64,000 nucleotides of DNA from Vitrella brassicaformis (taxonomy: Eukaryota; Sar; Vitrellaceae): contig CDMY01000445.1 of the NCBI GenBank assembly GCA_001179505.1, forward strand, positions 1-64,000, in the 5' to 3' direction. Positions within the stretch are counted from its first letter, which is position 1; every line of letters starts with the position of its first letter. The notes below the pieces were generated by a model. The model did not search any database, was not told the DNA's origin, and saw only the letters and a program-made list of their open reading frames with translations. Below, piece after piece: positions 35,701 through 46,821 of this stretch. Position numbers and translations under genes: made by a program.

Positions 35701-38419
35701 CGGACGGGCAGGGACACAGCAGCAGCAGCAGCACCAGCGTCACTGCCCTGCGGCTGCATGGACTCACTCAGGAGGGTCTGGAATGTGATGGGCTGGAGAC
35801 ACAGAACCGTCGCAGCACCAGACAGCAGGCCGTCGGCAGCGGTGAGTTGCTTCCATATCTGCTGCCCCACTCGCGGATCGAGAGATGCGAATGGGTCGTC
35901 GAGGAGGAAAAGGTCGGTGTCGTTAGATGGGTTGTAGAGGGCGCGGGCCAGGGTCAGGCGCTGACGCTGCCCCCCCGACAACACATGGCCGCCCTCGTTG
36001 ACCTCCGTCACGTCACCTGCAGTCGAACAATGAACGATGCGACAGAAGGAGGCATGCGTGAGATGTGTGGGTCCTCACCGTGTGGCCAAGCGTCGATGTC
36101 CAGACAGAGTTGACAAGCCTCCACCACCCTGTCGTAGGCCTTCTGGTCATAGTCCCGACCGAAAAGAATAGTCGATCGGACCTCGCCTTGAGGGATCCAC
36201 GGCACCTGAGTCGACCACCCGATGGTCAGCTGCTCTGCGGCCGAAGAAGACGAAGCACGCGCCGCTAAGACCCCTCCGCTTGGGTAAGTGTCAACAGTCC
36301 CCCGCAGGAGCTTCATGTCACCCAATAGAGCACTCAGCAGGGAGCTCTTCCCCGCGCCCCTCGCCCCCAGCAGAACCACGATCTCGTTCCTCTGCAGCCG
36401 CAGTGAGATGTCCTTGAGACGGAAGCCTTCCGTGCTTCCGTCGCCCCGCCAGCTGAACGTTGCCTTTCTGGCACACAGGACGTCGGCATCATCGATATGA
36501 GACGATTGCGCGAACGAGCCGCCGCTGTCTACATGAGAAAGCGATGGTGATGAAACTGGCGATGGGCCGATGACAACTGGTGTGGTCAGGGGCGTGGCGC
36601 CAGCCGCTGGGGCGTGCGAGAGAGCAAGGAAGTCCTGCAGGCGCTGGAGCGAGACGCTGGCCTCGAAAGCATATTTGAGGATGAAGGGCAGCCATCCCAA
36701 CGCTCCCCCGACTTCCTGCATGATCTGTTGGACGGTGATGAGCATCGATGAGCTCACGCCGAACGGCTTACCCTGATGCAGGCCGACAAATAGAGGGAAT
36801 GCGTGTGGCAAGCACAGATAGAGTGTCTTGAGTGTCTTGCTGTTGTGCTGACCTCTTGTGCCTGTTCGAGGACGTAAGTTGCGAAGAATACATAGAGGGC
36901 CATGCTGACCATGATGCCCTCACAGAACCAGGCGAGTCTGTTGCAAGCCAGCCGGGCCGTCGTGGCCGACACCTCGGGTATCCGCACCTTGCGAATCCTA
37001 ACGATCACCGGCTCCATAAAGTTGATGATGCGCAAAGTCCGGATCTCCGTCAAAGCCTCGTTCCACAACTCAGTGCGCTTATCCTTCGACAGCTGCACAA
37101 ACACATAGCATACGCACACACATGAACAATGGCCAATAGATACAGCTTCGAAGTGTACGCATGAGTGTGTCTGGCCGCTGACCATCATAGGCTTCCTCAG
37201 GGCGGCGCTGATGGCGCACAGGATGAAAACGATGACAATCATGGCCAGAACGGTGACGAGCGGAGCGATGGTCGATGACCTCCCTCCCCCTTCGCGCGAC
37301 AGCAGCCAGAAGGAGAAGCCAAGTTTGAGTGGAAGCAACAGACACGTCAGCGCTCCGTCTGTGAGCCACTGGAGAGGGTCCAGGTCGTTCGTTATGAGGG
37401 TATAAAGGCTCGCGCGTTCCCCCTTGCCGTCCGTACCGGTGCCCTCTCGCTCGTCAGTGGGTCGGTTGCTGGCCTTGCCGGTCGTGTCGAGGCCACGGTG
37501 GAAGATGGTGGTGATGAGGCTCTGGCTCAGCCGCAAGTAGAGCCGCCACGTCATGAAGTCAAAGTGCACGTGCGTGAGGATCTTCAGGAGGCTCAGGACA
37601 AGCAACATGAGACGAGAGCCAAACTCTGCAGAATGAATGAGTCAGTCAGTCAATAATAATGAACGAATCAATCCGACGGATTGATTGCCTGTCGTGACAG
37701 CCAGCCACTCAATCAGTGACTGACTGACTGACTCACTCACTCACTCACCGTTGAGCAGCTCAGCGTTTGTGTGGCCCTGTGCTGATTCAGCAAAGCCCAC
37801 AACATTCTTGAGCTTGTATATGTACATGAGACCACATGCGTCGTTGAGCACACGGAGAGCCAAGCACTGCAGCAGGGGCACCCAGAAGGTCCGCATCAGC
37901 ACTGGGAGAACCCGAGGCCGGCGGCCCTTCTCCTCTGCTCGCGCCTGCTCACGAGAGAGCTGATGCTGCATGACATGTCACGTACAATCGGAGCGGCAAT
38001 AGTGAAGCAACGGACAGTGCTACAGTGTGCGCATGTTGTCTTTCGCTCACTCACCTCGAGTCTGTCCGCCCAGAGGAAGGGTGCATCGCAGTCAGACAGG
38101 TGTGGCACCACCTCGGTAGTGTCATCGCCCTTGGACGTCTTTGCCCACCTCAGCGAAGCAGACTGAGCGGCGAGGTACGGCCCGACCCAACTGATGAAAA
38201 ACACATGCAGGGATGCGTTCAAACTTCACAGCCGTGTTTGCTGTGGGCTTGTGTGTCTGGTGTGTGTGCTAGCCTGATGAACAGCCGGCCGAGGAAGGAC
38301 GCCTCCTGCTCAGGTGCCGACGCCTCGCACAGCTTCTTAGCGCCACGCTGTCTGCCGCTCCCGTCATCAAGCAATGGCTGTCTATCGGCCGCGCCATTCT
38401 TTGTGTTCCGTCGCTGCAT
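32717..38419 (-). CDS. ABC transporter, subfamily C (MRP-like), full length
   Basis: Order on the minus strand from the ATG at 38419: a short cytosolic N-terminus, then transmembrane domain 1 (about 37950-36760, with LLVLSLLKILTHVHF and LVTVLAMIVIVFILCAISAA). NBD1 follows, with Walker A LGARGAGKSSLLSALLG near 36360, signature LSGGQRQRLTLARALYN near 35970 and Walker B LFLLDDPFASLD near 35900. TMD2 spans about 35180-34100 (VAFLFVPVIYVPFLVYVA). NBD2 has Walker A VGRTGAGKSTLL near 33800, a Q-loop in VLPQ, signature LSVGQLQQLAVARLLL near 33150 and LLVIDEPPPP near 33060. MRP-type pumps export organic anions, glutathione conjugates or drugs. There is no TMD0, so it is of the short ABCC4/CFTR type. 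NBD2 has a long insert before its signature and no usual D-loop after DEP. Confidence 0.9.
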
Positions 38420-38799
38420 CAGGACTCAGGTCGTCAAAGAGTTGTCGTGCTTGCCATAAACGATTGTTGGCCTGCTGCACGATGCCTAAGGACTACCAAG
38501 ACAGATCTGCGCGCGCATCGATCCAATTGTCGAGATTCTCGACAGATTAACCACGCGCTTCTCCCCAGCGCCATACAGGCAAAAAGGCCGGCTGCGAGTC
38601 CTCGCTGCGATAATGTGATGAGCAGCCACTAACAACTACAGATCACCGACAAACGCTTTATGTCAACCAAACCAAAAAGCTGTCTGTCTGTCTGATTGTC
38701 CTTGTCGTGCGTGCTGTATGTACACAATCATGATAACACACAGCGCTACGAGCCGTACCGTATGCACATACATACGCATTGCGCCGCACCACACACAGG
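38420..38799. other. Spacer between ABCC start and TGS1 stop
   Basis: These two genes lie in the same direction. GCTGCGAG and CTCGCTGCGATAA near 38588-38612 recall half of the recurrent promoter motif but do not match it. No gene is seen. Confidence 0.45.
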
Positions 38800-41025
38800 C
38801 TACTCAGGTGCCTCGCTCTTCGAATCATTGCTTGTGGCGTCCCCTCCCCTGCTGCCGCTCGCCCGCTCGCGCGAGAGGCTAAGCTCGGGCAGCTGTATGA
38901 AGGACTGACCCCTGGGGACGCTGTCGCGATGAACCTTGACTTTAGCGCGGCCGACGGTGACCCTCTTGGCCCGCAGCTTCTCCACACACTCCTCAAGGGT
39001 CACTGGCAGCCCCCTGTCCTGCGTACAGTCGCGAACACGCGCCCTCGCCACCTTGTCACCCATCCGAGTCAGCTTCCTGCACACACACACACACACACAC
39101 ACACACGAACGCATGTCACAGGTGGCCCCTTGCCAGCGGTATCTCACTTACTCTCTGGCGATGTCGCCAAGGAAGATGGCGGCGAACAGCACCTTGTCAG
39201 CGCTCGTGGCGTGGTGGTTTCTGGGCGAGCTGCGGAAGTCATGCCGCCGCCCATCGCCGCTGCGTGGGGCCGTTCTCGCCTCCCTCTCGCTCTTGCCGTG
39301 CGCGACAGGGCTCTCGCAGACGTACAGCTCGACGACGGGCGTCTGCCAGGACGTGGGGGCGACCGGAGCTGGTGGGGCGATTGGGGAGAGGAGGTGTGTC
39401 GACGAGGATGAGGGGGAGGCCTCGTCGGCCTCGGGGTCGCTGCCGTGCCGCCGGGCCACGGGTGTGTGTGTCTTAACCGCGTGGTCGAGACGCTGCTGCT
39501 CCAGCCACAGTGCAAGTCGCGCCTGGTTCAGACACGGACCGACACGAAATAAGGGAGGGACCCATGTGTCGACTGGCCGGTTTCTCGCTCACTGGCCTAC
39601 CGGGTCGTCGAGTGCGATGTTCTTGGGGCATTTGAAGATGATGCTGTGGCTGAGCTGCGATGCGCGAGCGGTGACGTCAAACGCACTCTGAACACAGACA
39701 CGACACGCCGCACAGTCCACGCCTTGCGGTGCTTTTCCTTCATCGCCTCAGCGTACCATCTTGCCGTCAGCCATGCGTTCGATCATATACACACACTTGT
39801 CCCTGTAGGCCTTGCCGCCCCACGGCAGGTCCAGGAACACCTACACAAAGAAAATACAGTATCTTCCACCCACCAGTGCTGTGACCGTGCTCCCGTATGA
39901 GCTGGCTGTGTGCCGACCAGGTCGAAGCTCCCGCCGCCGCCCAGCCCCAGACCCTCGAGACGCTCCACCATACGGTTGTAGTCGGCGCAGAAAACCGAGC
40001 ATTTCGAAGAAACGCCTGACAGAGCATATATTCAACGAGTCCACACACGTAGCGCACGCCAGATGAAGCCAGCTCAGCTCCTCCCTCTTGCCGCTGTGCC
40101 GTACCGTAGACGTCGGCATTGGCGTTTGCGTACTCGACGTGCTCTCTCTCGATGTCGCTCGCCACCACATTCATGCCGTGGGCAGCGAAGGCGACCATGT
40201 TGCCACCCGCACCCCCAAAGCCATCATACACCACACCACCGGGAAAGATGTCGGCGCAGTCGCGCGCCATCCTGTCGGCGATGGGCTCGGGCGTGATGGA
40301 ATAGCTGAGCGGCGTACATACACCAACACACAGAAATGATTATTGAGTTGACAATGCGTTGGGGTTACTCACCGCATGACATCGTTGTAGCGCACGCCAT
40401 CCTTCTGGAAGAGCCAGTGGTCGTAGTCCGACTCGTTGATGTCCCTATCGCACTCCACAATCTTCACCACCACCTCACCAGTGACGGCCCCATCGTCTCC
40501 GCCGCCCTCCCGCGCAAGACCGCTGCACCGATCTTCGCTTCTAGAGCAAGATCCGCTCGACCCATCCTCGCAGTCACCTCGGCTGCCGATGTGGATGCTG
40601 TTATTCCGCGAAGGCGCACCCAGCCACTTGGCCTCTCGCAGGATGGGTGAGCTGTCACCCAGATTAGGGAAGTCACATCGCCGCCCTGGCCGTGAAGTGT
40701 TCTGTGGCGTGACAGGCTGCTTCTCTGGGGAGGGCTTCTGTGGGGAGGGAGGAGGGCCTGGCGTACATGAAGCGGCCGGCGCACTCCGCGGAGGTTCGCT
40801 GCTCTTGTTCCACACGTCTTGTAGCGGTGTTGACCATCTCGATGGCGCACTTGCTCGAGTGCCGTCGCTTGCTCCCTCGGCACCTATCAACGTACGGCAA
40901 CAAACAGCCAGATGAGCAAGCGATACCCTCAGCCACGGCTGATTCTGTTTGATGATTTTCTTACCAGTGGTCTCTTTCTTCTTCTGAATGGATGTTCCAG
41001 TGGATGTGTGACGAACACACTCCAT
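38800..41025 (-). CDS. TGS1: Trimethylguanosine synthase (TGS1-like) cap hypermethylase, about 7 exons
   Basis: The enzyme adds two methyl groups to the m7G cap of snRNAs and snoRNAs using S-adenosylmethionine. The N-terminal 185 residues are low-complexity. The catalytic part starts YDHWLFQKDGVRYNDVMRYSI, then TPEPIADRMA, SAM motif I VVYDGFGGAGGNMVAFA, NVVASDIEREHVEYANANADVYG, CSVFCADYNRM, and VFLDLPWGGKAYRDK. The last is the TGS1 PPWGGP-type block with the m7G-stacking Trp; here it begins DLPW rather than SPPW. VELYVCESPVAHGK and KVLFAAIFLGDIARE follow, with a Gly/Ser/Arg-rich insert between them. The last exon (38800 to about 39077) is a basic extension. The stop is TAG; the chosen ATG at 41025 is the first in frame. 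Confidence 0.85.
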
Positions 41026-41227
41026 CACGGACGGACGCGGCCTGTGGCACTTGACACTACCCCATCTTCTCTTTTACTTTTGCGAGCTCAGCGCGAGGGA
41101 GCGGGAGATCATTTTTGGCTTTTAAGGTAACGGAAAGCGACCAGATCGTCTGATCTCGAGTCTAGCGGGAGATCAGTCCGACGGCTGATGCAAGTAGCGG
41201 CTGGACGGACGAGCCGCCTTATTGCCG
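41026..41227. promoter_or_regulatory. Divergent spacer (TGS1 / RING) with TGCGAGCTCA and CTTTTAAG
   Basis: The 202 bp spacer has TGCGAGCTCA at 41081-41090 and the palindrome CTTTTAAG at 41119-41126, plus GATCTCG and GAGATCAG sequences near 41154-41178. This is probably a bidirectional promoter. Confidence 0.45.
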
Positions 41228-41906
41228 ATGTCTGAGTCGAGGAGTGCACGCCCGTCTGGCGACCACCGGGATGGAAACAAGGCCGATCTCGGGAGGCGTT
41301 CGAGCCAGAGGGGCGGGCCATCGGTGGAATCGTCTGCTCTGCTGCCAAAGGTGCGCACAGCACATGCACATGAGTGTATGTTGATCTCTCTGTTCCATGT
41401 GTGTTCGGTTGTGTGTGATGCACCCACAACACAGGCGACAGGCATCCATTGTGTTGTTGATCAGGTTGGCCGAGTTGACCGTCCAGCAGCCACCCCATTC
41501 ATCCCAGCCTCCCTCGTCCAGCAGCTCAGCTGCCCCTCCCCCACAGCAGCCACAGCCACACCCACAGCCACACCAGCCACACCAGCCACACCAGCCACAG
41601 CAGCCACATGGCGGCAGTGGTGACGACACGGCTGGCGAGTGTGTGATCTGTTTCGGCGAGCACGGCGCTGCGTCGATCCTGTATGTGCCGTGCAAGCACC
41701 TGTGTGTGTGCGGCCACTGCTATGCCGATCGCCGGCGGCGCCACGAGGCTCGGGTGAGGCGCATTCGGCGGCACAACGCCCGAGCTGAGAGCGAGGCCGA
41801 CAAGCGGCCCATCCCCAAGTTCGAGTGTGAGATCTGCCGCGAGCAGGTCGGCTTCGCCGGCACTCAGGCAGAGGTCCTCCAGTGGAGCGGACAACCATTC
41901 ACTTAG
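41228..41906 (+). CDS. RING-finger protein (XIAP/MDM2-type C3HC4), probable E3 ubiquitin ligase
   Basis: The second exon ends with ECVICFGEHGAASILYVPCK, then HLCVCGHCYA and finally CEICREQVGF before TAG at 41904. The C-X2-C, PC-K-H-X3-C-X2-C and C-X2-C pairs fit the C3HC4 RING of XIAP and MDM2 (PCxH). An unusually long Arg-rich insert of about 40 residues (RRRRHEARVRRIRRHNARAE) sits before the last pair. Upstream is a Pro/Gln/His-rich run (QPHPQPHQPHQPHQPQQPH) coded by a CCA/CAG-rich repeat. A plausible first exon is 41228-41350 (MSESRSARPSGDHRD...); the acceptor that keeps frame could be near 41473, and this junction is not settled. Confidence 0.75.
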
Positions 41907-43134
41907 ACAGACACCACTCTTGACGAGTGAGTTGTGAAGGTTTTTGTACCATCATGGAGCTAGATGGTGTGCACGTTTTTTACGCACCAAGTGTGCTCTT
42001 TGTGTGTGCATGGGAAAGACTGTGGAAGGCAGCGTGGTCGTCTAGGAGATGTGTATGTATTGTAGTGTACCATTCAGGTTTTGCACTGGCCCGTTTGTCG
42101 CATGGCAGGTCTGTCTGTCTGTCTGTCTGCAGCGGCATTCATTGTGGGGGGTTGTGGAAGGAAGGGAGAGACAACAGGACGACACTAGGTAGGTATGTAC
42201 GCGACGTGAAGGCATCTATCAGTCAGCGCATATCAGTAACACGTAGTGTCATTGACACATTGAAATCGGCATGAATGAATCCGGGCATGAATCCGATCAC
42301 CATGCACACCACACCGGCAAGAGCCAAGAGCCGGTCATCAGAAACACCATCATGAGACATCAGTTGCCAATGAGTGAATGTCGTGAGTCCGAATGACGAT
42401 TCTGTGAGATCAGACACCCATGCATCCATCGGTGTCCATTGCAGCACCGTACACCCACCCACGACGCACACCGACATGCAATGGCCGGCATGACATGACA
42501 TGACGCAGAGGGGGGCATGGCATGCAGATGACCGGCACCCACCCACATGACTGACGGAACGAAAGAAAAGAGGCACTCACGTGTAGGCAGGCTATGGACA
42601 GACAGGCAGGGCACGCAAGTAGAAAACTCTGGACATTGTCATTATATGCCGAGAAACAAACACCAGGTGAATTCAACGAAATGGGCCACACACGTGTGTA
42701 CGACAAAATGTGTTGGGTGGGAGGGAGGAAAACCTCACTGGAGCGGACATCCCCAGGGAGGGCAAAAACTTGCATCTCCGATGATGCCACTCATTCACTC
42801 ACTCCTCTCACTGCGACACTCAAAAGCCATCTAAAGAGGCCCATCCCACCCCTCGACGTCGTCTCTCCTCTCTCCTACAGGCCCTCTACTCTAACACTCT
42901 GTCTTGTCTACAGGCCCTCTACTCTAACACTCTGTCTTGTCTGTCTGCTATGTGACCATCATGTCTGTCTATGCTATGGTATGCTATTACCCAAGGCAGA
43001 AACTTGCAGCAGGCGTCTCGTCATCGACTCGTGGCCACCCGCTCCCTCACATGCGCCTTCTCAGCCTCTGCACAGCACAACCAAGACACACATCACATCA
43101 CATCCCACAGACCAAACCATACATACCACATCCC
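41907..43134. other. Tail-to-tail spacer (1.2 kb)
   Basis: This spacer between the RING gene and the secreted-protein gene has GTCT runs near 42112-42130 and a 33-bp tandem duplication at 42875-42940. No gene is recognised. Confidence 0.5.
42875..42940. repeat. 33-bp direct tandem duplication
   Basis: Two identical 33-bp copies start CTACAGGCCCTCTACTCTAA at 42875 and 42908. They lie 195 bp past the stop codon of the minus-strand secreted-protein gene. Confidence 0.9.
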
Positions 43135-44508
43135 CTAGTGTCTCTCTTCTCCCTCGCCCAGGTTGCCCTGTGTGCGTACCCATTCCTGTCCCCACTTTTG
43201 TTCCCAGTCGCTGTTGCCCTGCTCCCAGTTGTTGCCGTCCTGGCCCGCGCCCCAGTCCTGCTCACCGCCCCAGTTGTGCTTGGGGTCGCCGTCCGGCCCC
43301 CCGGCGTGCACGGGGTCGGGGTTCGCCTGGCCCGGCTGCTGCTGGAACTGCGTGCAGTCGCCTTCCAGAGCCGCTGGCTCACCCGCATCGGCAAACTTGA
43401 GCGCCTCAGAGTTGGCGCTGCACGCACGGCTGAAGTCAACACACGCGCAGAGCAGACACGCCAGGACGGAGGACGCGTCAAAAGGAAAGGGGCGTGGGCT
43501 GTGCAGCGTTGCTGGCTTTAAAGGAGCTCACCGCGTTGCTTCGCCCTGCATGCTGTTCTGTTCGATGCAGAACCTGAAGGCGACGTCAGCGGCGGTTGGC
43601 TGGTTGACAATGTAGTATCGGCTGTGGATGGTGGCGTTGGCGAAGTCGCTCATGTCCTTGGGCCACGCGCTGGGGTAGCCCTCCTTTGCGAAATCGTAAT
43701 ACATGCCGGCGTCAGTAATGTTGGCCTCCTGATGGACCACAGAAACAACAGACAGCACAATGATCAATCAGCCGACACTCATGGTGGTAGCGTCATGGCC
43801 AGGCATCCGTGTGCCCACGTGGTCGTAAAGGACGAGCTCATCGCCCTCCTGCTCTGACATGACGGCTTCTGGCAGCCCCTCGTAGGTCTCCCATCCGCTG
43901 AACTCGGCGCCTGGCTTGACGGCCACGACGGTCGCGCGCAGGAAGAGCGGGAAGTAGTCCTCGGCGCGGTGGCCGCAGAAGTCCCACTGCTTCTTGGCAT
44001 TGCTCACCAGGCAACCTGGCAAGCAACATGACGCAACCACTCACTCACGTGTGATGCGAATCGGACGCGGTGCTGGGTGTGTCGTGCCCACCAAAGTTGG
44101 AGCACTTCTGGTTGTCCGCGGAGAGCACGTCGACCCCCATCCTCGTGAACTCTGCACCACCACAAGAGACAGAAAGAGCCGCCAGGCTCAGTCAGCCAGC
44201 GCCGTTAGACCACCCCTCCCTGCCTCCCTCGCTCCTCTGGTTGTGCGTCATATCATCTTACGGTCAGCCATCTCCCACTCGACGGCTGAGCTGGCCTGGA
44301 ACCACAGGGAATAGTCCCCCTGATCCACCACCAGGTAGTCCACCTTGGCCTTAGTCGTGTCTGTGGTGTCCGCGGCGTCGTCAGCCATAGTCACGTCGTC
44401 AGCCACAGTGGTGTTGGTGTCCCCGGGAGCCTCCGTCACCGGCCCCTGTGCGTATGCGATGGCCACCAGGGCGGCCGCCAGCTGGAGGACGTGCACAAGC
44501 CTGCCCAT
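43135..44508 (-). CDS. Secreted protein of unknown function with Trp/Gly/Asn-rich tail
   Basis: The ATG at 44508 opens a classic signal peptide (MGRLVHVLQLAAALVAIAYA, cut likely before QGP), then an acidic Thr/Asp-rich linker. Five to six exons join in phase to about 330 residues. The middle holds paired cysteines and aromatic blocks: VDYLVVDQGDYSLWFQAS, CSNFGCLVSNAKKQWDFC, EDYFPLFLRATVVAVKPG, PTAADVAFRFCIEQN, then RACSANSEALKFADAGE. The last exon encodes a tail with repeated Trp in Gly/Asp/Gln/Asn context (HNWGGEQDWGAGQDGNNW), ending with TAG at 43135. I do not recognise the family. It should enter the secretory pathway, with the cysteines suggesting disulfides. It is divergent from the J-domain gene. 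Confidence 0.75.
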
Positions 44509-44868
44509 GGCGGTGGTGCCTGTCAGGGGTGGGAGGGACTGCGGAGGGGTGGGGGGCCGGGGGGCGGCGACAGCGATGGGGTAGACAAGTAAAGACGAAC
44601 AAGGAGGGCAGGCCGCAAGACTATCCGGCAGAACGGCAGAAATGCCGTTGCAAGAAACTGGCCGGCCAGTTCGCAGCCGTTGGGGATCGGCGGCCAAATT
44701 TTTCTCTCGGTGACAAGTGGCAACCAGCGACAACATTCTCACCCACCCACCCACCCACGCACGGCCAGTACCAAAACAAGAGTGACAATGCGTGGAATTT
44801 ACTTGTGTCATTGCAGTCACGCGGACACGGAGAAAGAGAAAAGACTGTAGCACCACAGCACAGCCGCC
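44509..44868. other. Divergent spacer (secreted protein / J-domain gene)
   Basis: About 360 bp between the two genes. AGTTCGCAGCC near 44668 is only weakly like the recurrent motif. A CCCA run lies near 44745. No other feature is seen. Confidence 0.4.
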
Positions 44869-45852
44869 ATGGCCATCGGCATCAGGAGATCCTAGCCGTG
44901 TTGAGCATCCAGCCAGGAGTTCCGCTGGCTGAGGCGCCGCGCCGCTGGAGGAAGTTGTCGTTGGTATGCAGCCCGCACCGTACCATGGGAGCCGCACTGC
45001 AATGCTAGGGGGGCTGCAGGCATCGCGAGGATATATGCACTCACTTGTCGCGTCTGTCGTCTTGTTGTGTCTGCAGAAATACCACCCGGACAAAGGCGGC
45101 GACGTAGAGAAGATGAAGGAGATCAACGAGGCCTACCAGGCCATCATTGCCGAGTTTGAGAGCGGACAGCACGGCAACACGGATGACACCGAGGTCGGCA
45201 GCCAACCACGACACAGATACACATCCTACCCTGCCCACCTCTCTGTCGTTGTGTGTTCTTGTGTGTACGTATCTGATGGGTGGGTGCATCGCATCAGTTG
45301 AGGGCAGCGCGGGACGAGGTGAGCACCACCCACCCACCCACACGACTAACCGACATCCAGACCAGACAGCCCACCCCCACGCTCTCTGCACTCATCCCTC
45401 TCTTCCCTGGTCTTTGTGTGTCCCGCGACCGACAGTGTGACGAGCATCTTCGCGAGTACTGGCGGTGGCGGGAGGAGATGAGGAGGCTGGAGGGGGAGTG
45501 GAAGAGGAAGGTGGACCATGCTGCGGCGTTGGTCGCCGAGGTGGGGCATCGGCTGGCCATCGACACCACCACCACCGCACACACCACCACCGCGCCCACC
45601 GCCAACCCCAGCAGCACACACCCCACCACCACAACCAATACCGTGCAAGAGGGCCCCATCATCGAGGGGGAGGAAGGAGGCCGCCATCGGCGGGACGGGC
45701 TGCTGCAGCTGCAGCTGGGGGTGCTGGGGGTTCTTCAAGATCCTCCGCAGCCCCTTCGGCTGCTGCTGCCCCACCACAGCCCACTGATGGGCTGTTGCTG
45801 GCGGGGGCGTGTTGTTAGGCGCGAGCCCCCAGCAGCAGCCCATCAGAACTGA
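44869..45852 (+). CDS. J-domain (DnaJ-like) protein with coiled-coil tail; frame problems at both ends
   Basis: EILAVLSIQPGVPLAEAPRR and WRKLSL (exon ending 44963) join to KYHPDKGGDVEKMKEINEAY (45077-45193). Together they make a J domain with the HPD motif that stimulates Hsp70 ATPase. Exon 45299-45319 follows, then from 45436 a charged helical segment (CDEHLREYWRWREEMRRLEG) and a Thr/Pro-rich linker. The ATG at 44869 is out of frame with the J domain by one base, and I see no convincing in-frame ATG. At the 3' end the open frame runs to TGA at 45852. A sister sequence at 57252-57317 lacks four bases present here (about 45674-45677), so the other frame (ending 45787, Cys-rich) could be ancestral. 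The product may be mis-assembled, polymorphic or decaying. The domain call is firm; both gene ends are not. Confidence 0.6.
45661..45730 (+). repeat. Segment shared with the SKP1-like gene (copy 1)
   Basis: These 70 bp from ATCGAGGGGGAGG to GTGCTGGGGG match the minus strand of 57252-57317 with three substitutions and one 4-bp indel. They lie in the 3' coding part of the J-domain gene. Confidence 0.85.
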
Positions 45853-46484
45853 CTAGATGGTACAGACCACACACAGAGAGTCGCCACCTGATAGACAGCC
45901 CATTTTCTGTAGCCGCTGATGGATTCATTGACCGCATCGACATACATCCGTTAATGCAGTGCAGACACACAGTGTGTGACGGGTCGGCGGAGGGGGGAGG
46001 GAGGGAGGGAGCGGATTGCTGAGTGTGTACTCTTATTTGTGCATTTATGGGGTGGATTGCGCGTGACTGGGGATATAAAGAGCTCACATAAGAGTTCGTG
46101 TTTCATCTCATCCACTGGCGCATGTGTCTCTCTACCGTTGGATATGCACACAACTCACTCATTGACGCATCCATCCATCCATCCACACACACAGCCACGC
46201 ATCAAAAATCATGCAACACAACATGCACACCGCAAGCAAGCATAGTAGGGAGGTCGGTCAGCCCAGCAGCAACGTGCTCTCAAAACTGCACACACAGCCA
46301 CTCCCAGCCCTCCTCTTGATTGATGTGTGCACGGCACGTATGCGCGCCCCTCCGTCAGCGACGGACCAGGCGCTCTTTGTCTGCCCACCCATCCATCCAC
46401 GACTGACACACACACACTCTCATTGTACACACCCACCGCGTACCCCCCACCGACGCGATGCGCGAAACGCTGCGCACGTCCACC
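45853..46484. other. Intergenic stretch before a gap
   Basis: Sequence between the J-domain gene and the first gap has GGGA repeats near 45993-46010 and CATC repeats near 46170. No gene is recognised. Confidence 0.5.
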
Positions 46485-46784
46485 NNNNNNNNNNNNNNNN
46501 NNNNNNNNNNNNNNNNNNNNNNNNNNNNNNNNNNNNNNNNNNNNNNNNNNNNNNNNNNNNNNNNNNNNNNNNNNNNNNNNNNNNNNNNNNNNNNNNNNNN
46601 NNNNNNNNNNNNNNNNNNNNNNNNNNNNNNNNNNNNNNNNNNNNNNNNNNNNNNNNNNNNNNNNNNNNNNNNNNNNNNNNNNNNNNNNNNNNNNNNNNNN
46701 NNNNNNNNNNNNNNNNNNNNNNNNNNNNNNNNNNNNNNNNNNNNNNNNNNNNNNNNNNNNNNNNNNNNNNNNNNNNNNNNNNNN
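46485..46784. other. Assembly gap of 300 N
   Basis: Exactly 300 N, the same length as the second gap, so the size is probably a placeholder or estimate. Sequence here is unknown. Confidence 0.99.
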
Positions 46785-46821
46785 GCCCCTACATGTCTGT
46801 CACACACATATGGTGTGTCCA

